A stretch of 6,392 nt of DNA from Eubacteriales bacterium (GCA_029974855.1 JARKQO010000079.1:1-6392), one strand, 5' to 3'. Numbered from the stretch's first letter, positions 1 through 5,742 are shown. Numbers and translations: made by a program. Notes: generated by a model from the letters alone, not told the origin.

Positions 1-18
1 CACCATCAATGCCCACAG

Positions 19-43
19 TAAAATTTATCTTTACCAAATTTTA
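19..43. repeat. AT-rich inverted repeat in left-edge intergenic DNA
   Basis: TAAAATTT at 19-26 and its reverse complement AAATTTTA at 36-43 are separated by 9 bases. The surrounding 1-93 is AT-rich, unlike the GC-rich genes, and holds no coding frame I can support. It lies beyond the terminator of the tRNA unit, so it may belong to control DNA of a gene left of the window. An 8-bp AT-only repeat can occur by chance, and I assign it no function. Confidence 0.25.
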
Positions 44-90
44 TCCTTCGATTTGTCATTTCTGGTATTTCCGGCTTAAATCCGAGGCAG

Positions 91-137
91 AGGAAAAGGC
101 CCACAAACGCCGTTATTTCAACGTTTGCGGGCCTTTT
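91..137 (-). terminator. Intrinsic terminator of the tRNA-Ser unit
   Basis: Bases 94-109 and 122-137 are complementary over 16 positions around a 12-base loop. The single non-Watson-Crick position (103/128) is A-C when read on the plus strand but U-G when read on the minus strand, so the hairpin is better formed in minus-strand RNA. There the stem is followed by UUUU and then a pyrimidine-rich CCUCU. The stem begins at the last base of the encoded CCA of tRNA-Ser(GCU), so termination and 3' processing sites adjoin. It is the first good terminator downstream of both the tRNA promoter and the four-gene minus-strand operon. Confidence 0.85.
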
Positions 138-227
138 GGCGGAGAAGGAGGGATTTGAACCCTCGCTACGGTTTCCCATACTACTCCCTTAGCAGGGGAG
201 CCCCTTCGGCCACTTGGGTACTTCTCC
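137..227 (-). tRNA. tRNA-Ser (anticodon GCU, reads AGC/AGU)
   Basis: Read on the minus strand, this is a complete class II tRNA. The acceptor GGAGAAG (221-227) pairs with CTTCTCC (141-147), the discriminator G is at 140, and CCA is encoded at 137-139. The anticodon stem CTCCC/GGGAG encloses the loop CTGCTAA, with anticodon GCT at 191-193. A long variable arm follows, then a T arm with loop TTCAAAT. The long variable arm and the discriminator G are serine identity features. It is second in the unit, after tRNA-Ser(UGA), with a 67-base spacer, and is followed directly by the terminator hairpin. Confidence 0.97.
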
Positions 228-263
228 GTATGGATGGTGGTATGCCCTTGCGTTCCCCTTCAC

Positions 264-279
264 TCTTTCTCAAGAAAGA
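264..279 (-). other. Small hairpin in the spacer between the two tRNA genes
   Basis: TCTTTC (264-269) and GAAAGA (274-279) form a 6-bp stem with a 4-base loop in the tRNA spacer. There is no T-run after it on the minus strand, so it is unlikely to terminate transcription. It may simply mark the spacer removed when the two-tRNA precursor is cut. It is AT-rich and short, so chance is possible. Confidence 0.3.
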
Positions 280-294
280 AAATTCAAAGGAAGC

Positions 295-383
295 TGGCGG
301 AGAGAGAGGGATTCGAACCCCCGGTACCTTTCGGTATCACTGGTTTTCAAGACCAGCGCCATCAACCGCTCGGCCATCTCTCC
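295..383 (-). tRNA. tRNA-Ser (anticodon UGA, reads UCN codons)
   Basis: Read on the minus strand, the acceptor GGAGAGA (377-383) pairs with TCTCTCC (299-305), the discriminator G is at 298, and CCA is encoded at 295-297. The anticodon stem CTGGT/ACCAG holds the loop CTTGAAA, with anticodon TGA at 347-349. The variable arm TACC-GAAA-GGTA makes it class II, and the T loop is TTCGAAT with a standard five-pair stem that includes one G-U. It is the first gene of the two-tRNA unit, starting about 15 bases downstream of the inferred transcription start. Confidence 0.97.
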
Positions 384-405
384 ACGAATGGAACCAGCGA
401 AAGCT

Positions 406-434
406 ATTATAACAGGTTCCACTTTTCCCGTCAA
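406..434 (-). promoter_or_regulatory. Strong sigma-A-type promoter of the tRNA-Ser unit
   Basis: On the minus strand, TTGACG (429-434) and a perfect TATAAT (406-411) are separated by exactly 17 bases (412-428). The predicted start is near 398-400, giving a leader of about 15 bases before tRNA-Ser(UGA). A near-consensus housekeeping promoter is what a stable-RNA unit needs. It sits 43 bases past the stop codon of the GNAT gene on the same strand. Confidence 0.9.
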
Positions 435-476
435 CCTCTTTTTCCAGGTTTATCAAGGGATTCTCAATGCCTCTCT

Positions 477-911
477 CTACGCCTGGGCCTTCCTTTTGTC
501 ATATTCCCGCAGCATGCAGCGCTGGGGCTCCACCGCAAAATCAAAACGCTCATAAAAGCCGTGGGCCGTGCGGGTCAGCAGCATGCCCTTGGTATTGCAA
601 AACCGGGGGTCGCTGAGAACGTAGGCCATGAAGGCGGTGCCCAGGCCGCTTCCCCGCAGTTCCTCCTTCACCACCACATCCGCCAGGTAAAACGTGGTGG
701 AGAAATCCGTCAGCACCCGGGCCAGGCCCACCTGCTTGCCCTTGGGGTCAAAAATCCCAAAGGGGAGGCTGTGCCGCAGGGCCTTGCGAATCTGCTCCCA
801 ACTGCGCCCCTTGGCCCAATAGGTATCCGCCAGCAGGGCCATGATATCTTCTTTGCGCATTTTCCACCGCTTGCCGCTGAACCGGTATTCTTGATAGCGC
901 TGATCCTTCAC
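477..911 (-). CDS. GNAT-family N-acetyltransferase
   Basis: This 144-residue protein is a single GNAT domain, which transfers acetyl from acetyl-CoA to an amine; the substrate cannot be told from sequence. The acetyl-CoA pyrophosphate loop is seen as RGSGLG (residues 86-91, the RxxGxG pattern) after the beta strand YLADVVVKEEL. Near the C-terminus, TRTAHGFYERFDF (114-126) matches the family's final strand, with the Tyr that often acts as general acid. The segment TYWAKGRSWEQIRKAL and the following SLPFGIFD resemble the small single-domain GNATs common in Bacillota. I chose GTG at 911 because AAAGGAG (922-928) lies 10 bases upstream. The longer frame would start at GTG 920, with only 1 base between the Shine-Dalgarno and the start. 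The stop is TAG at 477-479. It is the last gene of the minus-strand operon, about 41 bases after the TraB/GumN gene, and has no obvious terminator of its own. Confidence 0.9.
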   Translation of the reverse strand: MKDQRYQEYRFSGKRWKMRKEDIMALLADTYWAKGRSWEQIRKALRHSLPFGIFDPKGKQVGLARVLTDFSTTFYLADVVVKEELRGSGLGTAFMAYVLSDPRFCNTKGMLLTRTAHGFYERFDFAVEPQRCMLREYDKRKAQA

Positions 912-952
912 CGGGCCCACACTCCTTTGTATCGCAAATTCACCGGCCTCCC

Positions 953-1915
953 TTAGGGCCCGCTGAGGTATTCCACCTGATATCCCTTTGCTTCCAGCCG
1001 CTTTGCCACGCTATCCTGGGGCAACACCACATGGAGCAGGCCCACGGTGACAAAGTAGGTTCCGGGGCTTTCCTCCATCATGGCAGCCAGCCGGTCTGCC
1101 ATCAGCGCGTTCCGCTCCGTCAGCAGGGCCTGGTGGTATTCCTGGATCAGCTCCTGTTCCTCCTCCCCTTCATAGCCCTCCCAATAGCTGTCCGCAAAGG
1201 CCTGGGCGTTTCCCTCCCGCCACCGGGCGGGCCAGGAGGCCATGTCCGCGTCGATGCCCTTGGCCGTGGAGGGATCCAAAATCACGTCCAGGGTTTGCTC
1301 CAGCATATAGCGTTGCAGTTCCAGGCTGAAACCGTCCAGGGCCTCCAACTGCTCCAGGGTGGTTTCCAAATAAGCCATGGGCTTCCCCTGCTCCCGGGCA
1401 AAGGCCTTCACATGGGTTTCCACCCCCAAGGCCTGGGCCGTCTGGATGTTCTCCATCCCCATCTCCGCCGCCGCCACGTCAAAGGAAAGCAGGTTCATGG
1501 CAGCCCAGGGGCGGAGGGTGTCAAACCCGGACAGGGGATAGCCCTTCAGTTGGCACACCTGCCGAAGCTTTTCATAGCACTCCGGGGAAACCATCTCCTC
1601 CAGGCGGGTTCCATTCCGGTCATACATCAGGCTCCTGGCGACCTCCCGGGCCGACGGGGTGTCGTTATCACATTCAAACACAAAGGTATCCGCCTGGGCC
1701 ATGGCCTCCCGAAGCATCGGTCCGAAGGGGTACATCTCCCGGTTGCCAATGTGGATGGAGCCCAAAAGGTAGGCGGTGGAGGCTCCGTTCTGAATCCGGT
1801 ACAATATCCCCTTCACCGGGGACTCCTTCGGGGCGTTTTCTTTTCCACAGAAGTTCATGCTCGCGGCCATGGTCAGCACCAGCAAAACCCCCGCCCCCCG
1901 CCATAGCAGCTTCAT
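953..1915 (-). CDS. TraB/GumN (TIKI-like) family protein, exported
   Basis: The 320-residue product belongs to the TraB/GumN family, which is related to the TIKI metalloproteases and to the EreA/ChaN fold. Two GX2H motifs, the family hallmark, are present: GSIH at 52-55 within YLLGSIHIG, and GLLH at 292-295 within VGLLHVVLPQDSV. Other family blocks are FVFECD (with a conserved Glu near 81), DTLRPWAAMNLL (about 132-143), YLET followed by EQL (183-190), RNALM (268-272) and a C-terminal GYQVEYL. The N-terminus (MKLLWRGAG, then a hydrophobic run to about residue 17) is a signal peptide or membrane anchor, so the domain should lie outside the cytoplasm. Cys23 follows it, but MNFC is a poor lipobox. 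The start is ATG 1915, because GAAAGGAG (1921-1928) is 5 bases upstream; the open frame reaches 1957 but lacks a site there. The Shine-Dalgarno follows the helicase stop, 13 bases before this start. Proteolytic activity is inferred from family only. Confidence 0.93.
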   Translation of the reverse strand: MKLLWRGAGVLLVLTMAASMNFCGKENAPKESPVKGILYRIQNGASTAYLLGSIHIGNREMYPFGPMLREAMAQADTFVFECDNDTPSAREVARSLMYDRNGTRLEEMVSPECYEKLRQVCQLKGYPLSGFDTLRPWAAMNLLSFDVAAAEMGMENIQTAQALGVETHVKAFAREQGKPMAYLETTLEQLEALDGFSLELQRYMLEQTLDVILDPSTAKGIDADMASWPARWREGNAQAFADSYWEGYEGEEEQELIQEYHQALLTERNALMADRLAAMMEESPGTYFVTVGLLHVVLPQDSVAKRLEAKGYQVEYLSGP

Positions 1916-1928
1916 GCAAGCTCCTTTC

Positions 1929-4331
1929 TCACGCGCTTCCCGGCGCGATGCTCTCATTTTGGATGCGCCAATGCTCCGGCAAAAGCTGGGCGTATTCCCG
2001 CTGGTAATACCGCTCGTCCAGCAGCAGAATCAACCCCCTGTCCTCCTGGGAGCGGATCACCCGCCCGGCGGCCTGCACCACCTTCTGCATCCCTGGGATG
2101 CGGCAGGCGTAGGCAAAGCCATCGCCAAAATGCTGGCTATAGCAGGCTTGCACGGTCCTCAGCCTCAGGCTGGGCACCGGCAGCCCCACCCCTACGATGA
2201 TAGCCCCAATCAGCTGCTCCCCGGGCAAATCAATCCCCTCGCTGAACAGGCTTCCCAGCACGCACAGCCCCAGCTTGGGCCGCTCATCCACGGTGAAGGC
2301 CTCCAAAAAGGCCTGCCGGCCCGCCTCGTCCATCTCCTGGCTCTGCACCAGCAGCGGCGGCAGCTCCATCTCTTCCAGGTGGCGCGCAATGAGCCGCAAA
2401 TAGGCGTAGCTGGGGAAGTAGGCGATATACTTGCCGGCGCGCAGACTCACAACCTGGGCAATGCTCTGGGCCACCTGCTGGCCGCTTTCCTCCCGGGCCA
2501 GGTAGCGGGTATTGACCCGGCGGCGGACCACCGCCAAATTCTCCGCCGGAAAGGGCGAGGGTAAAGCAAAGCAGGCGTCCTCCTCCTCCCCGCCCAGCAG
2601 GTTCTTGGTGGCGGACAGAGGGGCCATGGTGGCGGAGAAAAACACCGTCCCCCGCAAGCGCTTGGTGACTTTGGCAATCTCCTTGGCGGGAAGCAAGCAG
2701 TACAACTCCACCGCCCGCTCCTTTCCATGGTGCGTCAGCAAAATGGCATAGTCCTCGTCCAGCCGCTGGGCTGCGGACAGGAAGGTGGCGCACAGGCGCA
2801 GCGTATCCGATACGTCCTCCATCACCCGGGGGTCTGGAAGAGGGCTGGCCAGCAGCTCGTAGCCGCATAGGCACAGGGCCTGGGCCGCTTCCTGGACCTC
2901 TGTGGGCAAGGCCGCCAGGGTCCCCTCCCTTTCCCGGGGCTCCGGCTCCTGGCGGTCAAGGGGCAGGGCCTCCGCCTGCTCCCCCTCGTCTCGTCCACCG
3001 GGGCCCGCTTCTTCCAGGCTCAGGCCCCGAAGGGCTGTGATCAGCTTTCCCAGAGCCCCGTAGTAAGGGTGCTTTCTCCCGATCCTCTTGCCAAACTCCC
3101 TGCGGCAGTCCCCCAGCATGCGGCTGTCCAGGCTGCCGGACAGGTTTTCCCGCACCCGGTCCACCAGATGGTGGGCCTCGTCCACCAAAAGGGTCATGTC
3201 TCTCCACTTTTGGAACAGCCGCTTCAGCTGGGCAAAGGGATCAAAGGCGTAGTTCAGGTCCATCAGGGCCACGTCCGCCCGCTCCGTCAGCGCCAGGGCC
3301 AGTTCAAAAGGGCAGACCTCATGGTTTTGGGCCGCCTCCAGGATGCGCTGGTCCGTCCAGATGCCCCCGCCTTCCTCTATCTCCCGGATGGCGCCCTCCT
3401 GCCTCAGATAATGGCCCTTGGCCCTGGGGCAGTCGTCCGGATGGCACCGGGCAAAGCCGGGGCAGAGCTTCTCCTTGGCGCTGAGGGTCATCACCCGGGC
3501 CCGCAGGCCCTGGTCCACCATCCGCTCCAGGGCCGCCAGAGGGCTTTGCCGGGCTGTGGTGCGGGCGGTGAGGTACACGATCTTGACGGTTTTGCCCCGG
3601 GCCAGGGCCTTCAGGGCCGGAAACAGCACGGCGGCGCTTTTTCCCGTGCCTGTGGGAAGGCTGGCGAAAAGCCGCCGCTTCCTGGCAATGGCGGTATAGA
3701 CCTGGGCCGCCATCTCCCGCTGGCCCTGGCGGTACTGGGGAAAGGGAAAGTCCAGGGCTTCGATGCTGGCGTCGCGCCTTTGTTGGTGGGCCCTTTCGGC
3801 TAGCAAAAAGGCCATGTACTTTTCCAGCATGCCCTGGAGTTGCTCCCACAGGGCTTCCCTGTCCAGCTGCTCCTCAAAGGCGGCCAGGACCTGGCCGCTT
3901 TCCCGCACATAGGAAACCCGAAACCGAACCTGTAGGGCCCCCTCCTCCTCCGCGATGATGGCCGCATAGCACAGGGCCTGGGCCCTGTGGGCCGGGAAGG
4001 CCGCCCGGGGTATGCTGTGGGGACGGGCCAGCTTCATCTCCTCCACCAGGGGAACCTCCCCCGGAGTGAAGGCGTCCATGCGGCCATAGACGGTGATGGA
4101 CTCCCCCAGGCAGCAAAACTGCCGCTTCAGGGGCCGCTCCACCTCCCCCTGCTGCTGCTTCTGCCGGGCCTGATGGGCCCGGGTGCCCGCCCACAGGTCC
4201 TCCATGCCGGCGGTGGGCAGAATATCCTCCGGAAAGTAGGAAAATTCCACCAGGTCCCGAACGGAAACCCGGAACTCCGGCTCTTGCCTCTTGTGTTCCT
4301 CCGAGGACGCGCTTCGCTGGGACGCGGGCAT
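1929..4331 (-). CDS. PD-(D/E)XK nuclease - Fe-S XPD/DinG-like DNA helicase fusion
   Basis: This 800-residue protein joins a nuclease module to a superfamily 2 helicase. At the N-terminus, SVRDLVEF, GTRAH (49-53), GRMD (Asp86), EEMK (Glu98, Lys100) and HRAQALCYA (Gln118, Tyr122) fit the PD-(D/E)XK pattern of RecB/Cas4-type nucleases, and the catalytic residues appear intact. The helicase follows with Walker A PTGTGKS (226-232), LTARTTAR (254-261), DEAH (384-387), FFSATMAPL (SAT at 566-568), GSLFSEGIDLPGE (693-705) and motif VI QAAGRVIRS (from 753). Cys290, 296, 301 and 340 lie between Walker A and DEAH, where XPD, DinG and FancJ bind a 4Fe-4S cluster. Such enzymes unwind DNA 5' to 3', so a role in repair or flap processing is likely but inferred. 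A charged, probably disordered insert spans about 438-470. The start is ATG 4331: GAGGA overlaps the upstream TGA (4342-4344), 7-8 bases before it. The longer frame to 4412 would run into yugP. The stop is TGA at 1929-1931. Confidence 0.95.
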   Translation of the reverse strand: MPASQRSASSEEHKRQEPEFRVSVRDLVEFSYFPEDILPTAGMEDLWAGTRAHQARQKQQQGEVERPLKRQFCCLGESITVYGRMDAFTPGEVPLVEEMKLARPHSIPRAAFPAHRAQALCYAAIIAEEEGALQVRFRVSYVRESGQVLAAFEEQLDREALWEQLQGMLEKYMAFLLAERAHQQRRDASIEALDFPFPQYRQGQREMAAQVYTAIARKRRLFASLPTGTGKSAAVLFPALKALARGKTVKIVYLTARTTARQSPLAALERMVDQGLRARVMTLSAKEKLCPGFARCHPDDCPRAKGHYLRQEGAIREIEEGGGIWTDQRILEAAQNHEVCPFELALALTERADVALMDLNYAFDPFAQLKRLFQKWRDMTLLVDEAHHLVDRVRENLSGSLDSRMLGDCRREFGKRIGRKHPYYGALGKLITALRGLSLEEAGPGGRDEGEQAEALPLDRQEPEPREREGTLAALPTEVQEAAQALCLCGYELLASPLPDPRVMEDVSDTLRLCATFLSAAQRLDEDYAILLTHHGKERAVELYCLLPAKEIAKVTKRLRGTVFFSATMAPLSATKNLLGGEEEDACFALPSPFPAENLAVVRRRVNTRYLAREESGQQVAQSIAQVVSLRAGKYIAYFPSYAYLRLIARHLEEMELPPLLVQSQEMDEAGRQAFLEAFTVDERPKLGLCVLGSLFSEGIDLPGEQLIGAIIVGVGLPVPSLRLRTVQACYSQHFGDGFAYACRIPGMQKVVQAAGRVIRSQEDRGLILLLDERYYQREYAQLLPEHWRIQNESIAPGSA

Positions 4332-4341
4332 CAGCCGTTCC

Positions 4342-5019
4342 TCATTTCCGCCTGCGGGCGATGGCCAGCAGCCGGAGCATCTGCAAAAGGCTGCTGATGG
4401 CGGCGGCCACATAGGTAAGCGCAGCGGCCCGCAGCACCGCCTTCACGCCCCGCAGTTCCTCCTCGTTGACATACCTGCCCTGGGCCAGGGCCGCCACGGC
4501 CCGGCGGCTGGCGTTAAACTCCACCGGCAGCGCGATGAGGGAGAACAACAGCGTCAGCGCAAAGCACGCGATCCCGACGGTCATCAGGGGTTCCCAGCTG
4601 AACAAAATGCCCGCGAAAAACATGGGGAAATAGAGGTTGCTGCCGATGTTCACCGCCGGCACGATGGCCGAGCGGAGCTTCAGCGGGGCGTATCCGGCAG
4701 CGTCCTGCATGGCGTGGCCGCACTCATGGGCCGCGATGCCGATGGCTGCGATGCTGTCCGAGCCGAACACCCCCTGGGACAGGCTCAAAGTGTTGCTGCG
4801 GGGGTCGTAATGGTCGGTCAGCTGGCCCTGGGTGGGAGTGATCGCCACACCCGGGTTGCCGGAGCGGTTCAGCAGGTCCCGGGCCACCACCTCCGCCGCC
4901 AGCCCCCGGGCTGTGCCCATTTTGTTATACTTGGCAAAGGTCCACTGCACCCGAAACTGCGCCCATATGCCCAGCAAAAGGCCCGGCAGCACCAAAATCA
5001 TCGTCCAGTCGTAATACAC
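4342..5019 (-). CDS. yugP: Membrane zinc metallopeptidase, YugP family
   Basis: The 225-residue product matches the Zn_peptidase_2/YugP family in length, layout and motif. HECGH at 98-102, in IGIAAHECGHAMQ, is the HExxH zinc-binding and catalytic helix. Glu167 in LPVEFNASRRA is the likely third zinc ligand. A membrane helix lies near residues 5-21 (TMILVLPGLLLGIWA), two more flank 118-165, and a hydrophobic helix near 200-218 precedes a basic RRRK tail. The protein is therefore an integral membrane protein, and no substrate is known for this family. The start is GTG 5019, giving MYYDWTMIL: GGAGG lies 7 bases upstream, whereas ATG 5046 has no site and would add nine residues that include the Shine-Dalgarno sequence. 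It is the first gene of the minus-strand operon, and its TGA is part of the helicase Shine-Dalgarno region. The gene name is by family resemblance, not shown orthology. Confidence 0.92.
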   Translation of the reverse strand: MYYDWTMILVLPGLLLGIWAQFRVQWTFAKYNKMGTARGLAAEVVARDLLNRSGNPGVAITPTQGQLTDHYDPRSNTLSLSQGVFGSDSIAAIGIAAHECGHAMQDAAGYAPLKLRSAIVPAVNIGSNLYFPMFFAGILFSWEPLMTVGIACFALTLLFSLIALPVEFNASRRAVAALAQGRYVNEEELRGVKAVLRAAALTYVAAAISSLLQMLRLLAIARRRK

Positions 5020-5028
5020 AAATACCCC

Positions 5029-5057
5029 TCCACAAATCGGTCCCAATGAGGTATGAT
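5029..5057 (+). promoter_or_regulatory. Possible promoter for the flavin reductase gene
   Basis: TATGAT at 5052-5057 is a good -10 element. TCCACA at 5029-5034 lies 17 bases upstream and matches TTGACA at four of six positions. The start would be near 5064, leaving a leader of about 94 bases. The -35 element overlaps the yugP ribosome binding site on the other strand. The weak -35 makes this only a candidate. Confidence 0.25.
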
Positions 5058-5065
5058 GAGAATCA

Positions 5066-5081
5066 AGGGATAAAACTCCCT
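5066..5081. repeat. Small inverted repeat in the divergent control region
   Basis: AGGGA (5066-5070) and TCCCT (5077-5081) face each other across a 6-base AT-rich centre. The repeat sits at about the predicted start of the minus-strand operon transcript and between the two divergent start codons. It could be a small operator or a 5' hairpin. Five base pairs are too few to be sure it is meaningful. Confidence 0.3.
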
Positions 5082-5087
5082 ATGGAT

Positions 5088-5115
5088 AGCATACACCATT
5101 CTGATGAAAATTCAA
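5088..5115 (-). promoter_or_regulatory. Candidate promoter of the yugP-helicase-traB-GNAT operon
   Basis: On the minus strand, TTGAAT (5110-5115) and TATGCT (5088-5093) are separated by 16 bases. Both hexamers match the housekeeping consensus at four of six positions. The start would be near 5080, giving a leader of about 60 bases before GTG 5019. It is the best promoter-like pair in the 138-base gap upstream of the first gene of the operon. Confidence 0.5.
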
Positions 5116-5157
5116 CCCAAAGCTCGCCAAATGTCCGTTTGATTGGAGGAAAGCATC

Positions 5158-5679
5158 ATGACGGAATTCATCCTCAGGGAGGTACCCCTGGCCCAGGCGG
5201 CGGAAACCATCACCCACCGGCTCCAGCAGGGCGGCATCTTTCTCAACACCCAAGGCCAGGACGGCAGGCCCAACACCATGACCATCGGCTGGGGCGGGGT
5301 GGGCTGCTTCTTCAACAAGCCCATGGCCTATGTGCCTGTGCGTACCAGTCGCTACACCTTCGGCCTGCTGTCCCAAAGCGGCCAGTTCACCGTGAGCGTG
5401 CCCCTGGACGACATGAGAGGTGCCCTGGCCTTTGCGGGCACCCACTCCGGCCGGGATGTGAACAAGTTTGAGGGCCATGGCCTCACGGCGGTCCCGGCTC
5501 TGGAGGTGGCCGCGCCCATCATCCGGGAATGCGGGCTGCACCTGGAATGCCGGGTGGTGGCCGCACCGGTCCTCACGGAGGCCTGCGTGGCCCAGCCCAT
5601 GCTGAACCGCTGGTATCCGGATTTGGATATGCATACGTTGTTCTTTGGGGAAGTGCTGCGCTGTTACTATACAAAATAG
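5158..5679 (+). CDS. Flavin reductase-family protein (FMN-binding split barrel)
   Basis: The 173-residue product fits the flavin reductase-like, FMN-binding split-barrel family: cytosolic proteins that bind FMN and pass electrons from NAD(P)H or a partner. The visible family blocks are GGIFLNT (25-31), RPNTMTIGWGG (37-47), MAYVPVRTSRYTFGLL (56-71) and FTVSVP (77-82), which form the flavin-binding strands and loops, then THSGRDVNKFE (95-105). The late segment ECGLHLECRVV (124-134) and the C-terminal FFGEVL (162-167) match the final strands. The physiological substrate cannot be read from sequence. The start is ATG 5158, because GGAGGA (5145-5150) is 7 bases upstream; the open frame extends to TTG 5143 but that overlaps the Shine-Dalgarno. 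It is divergent from yugP and lies 61 bases before spoIIR on the same strand, separated by a long hairpin. No link to sporulation is evident. Confidence 0.93.
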   Translation: MTEFILREVPLAQAAETITHRLQQGGIFLNTQGQDGRPNTMTIGWGGVGCFFNKPMAYVPVRTSRYTFGLLSQSGQFTVSVPLDDMRGALAFAGTHSGRDVNKFEGHGLTAVPALEVAAPIIRECGLHLECRVVAAPVLTEACVAQPMLNRWYPDLDMHTLFFGEVLRCYYTK

Positions 5680-5683
5680 CCCT

Positions 5684-5713
5684 GTATATCCCTTCCCTCT
5701 CCTGGGCATGCTG
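5684..5713 (+). promoter_or_regulatory. Candidate sigma-F/sigma-G-type promoter of spoIIR
   Basis: GTATA at 5684-5688 fits the -35 preference of forespore sigma factors (GYWTA for sigma-F, GHATR for sigma-G). After exactly 18 bases, CATGCTG (5707-5713) fits the CATnnTA-type -10 at six of seven places, and it is preceded by GGG as sigma-F elements often are. The start would fall near 5720, about 20 bases before TTG 5741. In Bacillus subtilis spoIIR is under sigma-F control, so such an element is expected here. The last -10 base and one internal sigma-F position do not match, so it remains a candidate. Confidence 0.42.
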
Positions 5714-5742
5714 TAAGCATGAACCAGGGGAGGGATTCTTTT
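5694..5742 (+). terminator. Long hairpin with T-rich tail; also covers the spoIIR ribosome binding site
   Basis: The outer stem pairs 5694-5705 with 5724-5735 (12 pairs, one U-G at 5700/5729). The inner stem pairs CATGCT (5707-5712) with AGCATG (5716-5721) around a 3-base loop. The wobble is U-G on the plus strand and A-C on the minus strand, so the structure is meant for plus-strand RNA. ATTCTTTT follows the stem, as in an intrinsic terminator for the flavin reductase gene 15 bases upstream. The 3' arm also contains GGGGAGGG (5727-5734), the spoIIR Shine-Dalgarno, and the T-rich tail contains the TTG start at 5741. It may therefore terminate, mask translation, or both. Confidence 0.75.
5727..5734 (+). 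promoter_or_regulatory. spoIIR ribosome binding site
   Basis: GGGGAGGG lies 6 bases before TTG 5741 and decides that start, since no ATG occurs in frame until codon 86, which is inside the conserved domain. All eight bases are in the 3' arm of the hairpin at 5694-5735. Confidence 0.85.

Noticed and set aside
1..60. A minus-strand promoter in the left-edge DNA using ATGACA
   Set aside because: No acceptable -10 lies at 16-18 bases, and no downstream gene is visible in the window to support it.
234..956. A 240-codon plus-strand open frame over tRNA-Ser(UGA) and the GNAT gene
   Set aside because: It would read through a tRNA gene and its promoter in antisense. The apparent EREGFEPP-type peptide is only the translation of the tRNA T arm.
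1031..1906. A 291-codon open frame on the plus strand opposite the TraB/GumN gene
   Set aside because: It is antisense to a clear family match, its translation is rich in Gly/His/Pro/Leu/Gln as expected of a GC-rich shadow frame, it has no family motif, and the minus-strand gene explains the region.
1857..2564. A 235-codon plus-strand open frame spanning the TraB start and helicase C-terminus
   Set aside because: It crosses a gene junction on the opposite strand, lacks a convincing ribosome binding site and has a low-complexity His/Gln/Leu composition.
3069..3803. A 244-codon plus-strand open frame inside the helicase gene
   Set aside because: It is opposite the Walker A, Fe-S and DEAH region of the helicase and has no recognisable motif. 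High GC keeps antisense frames open.
5051..5067. A Fur/PerR-like operator (ATGATGAGAATCA) before the flavin reductase gene
   Set aside because: It matches only part of a Fur-type hexamer pattern and lacks the required dyad symmetry.
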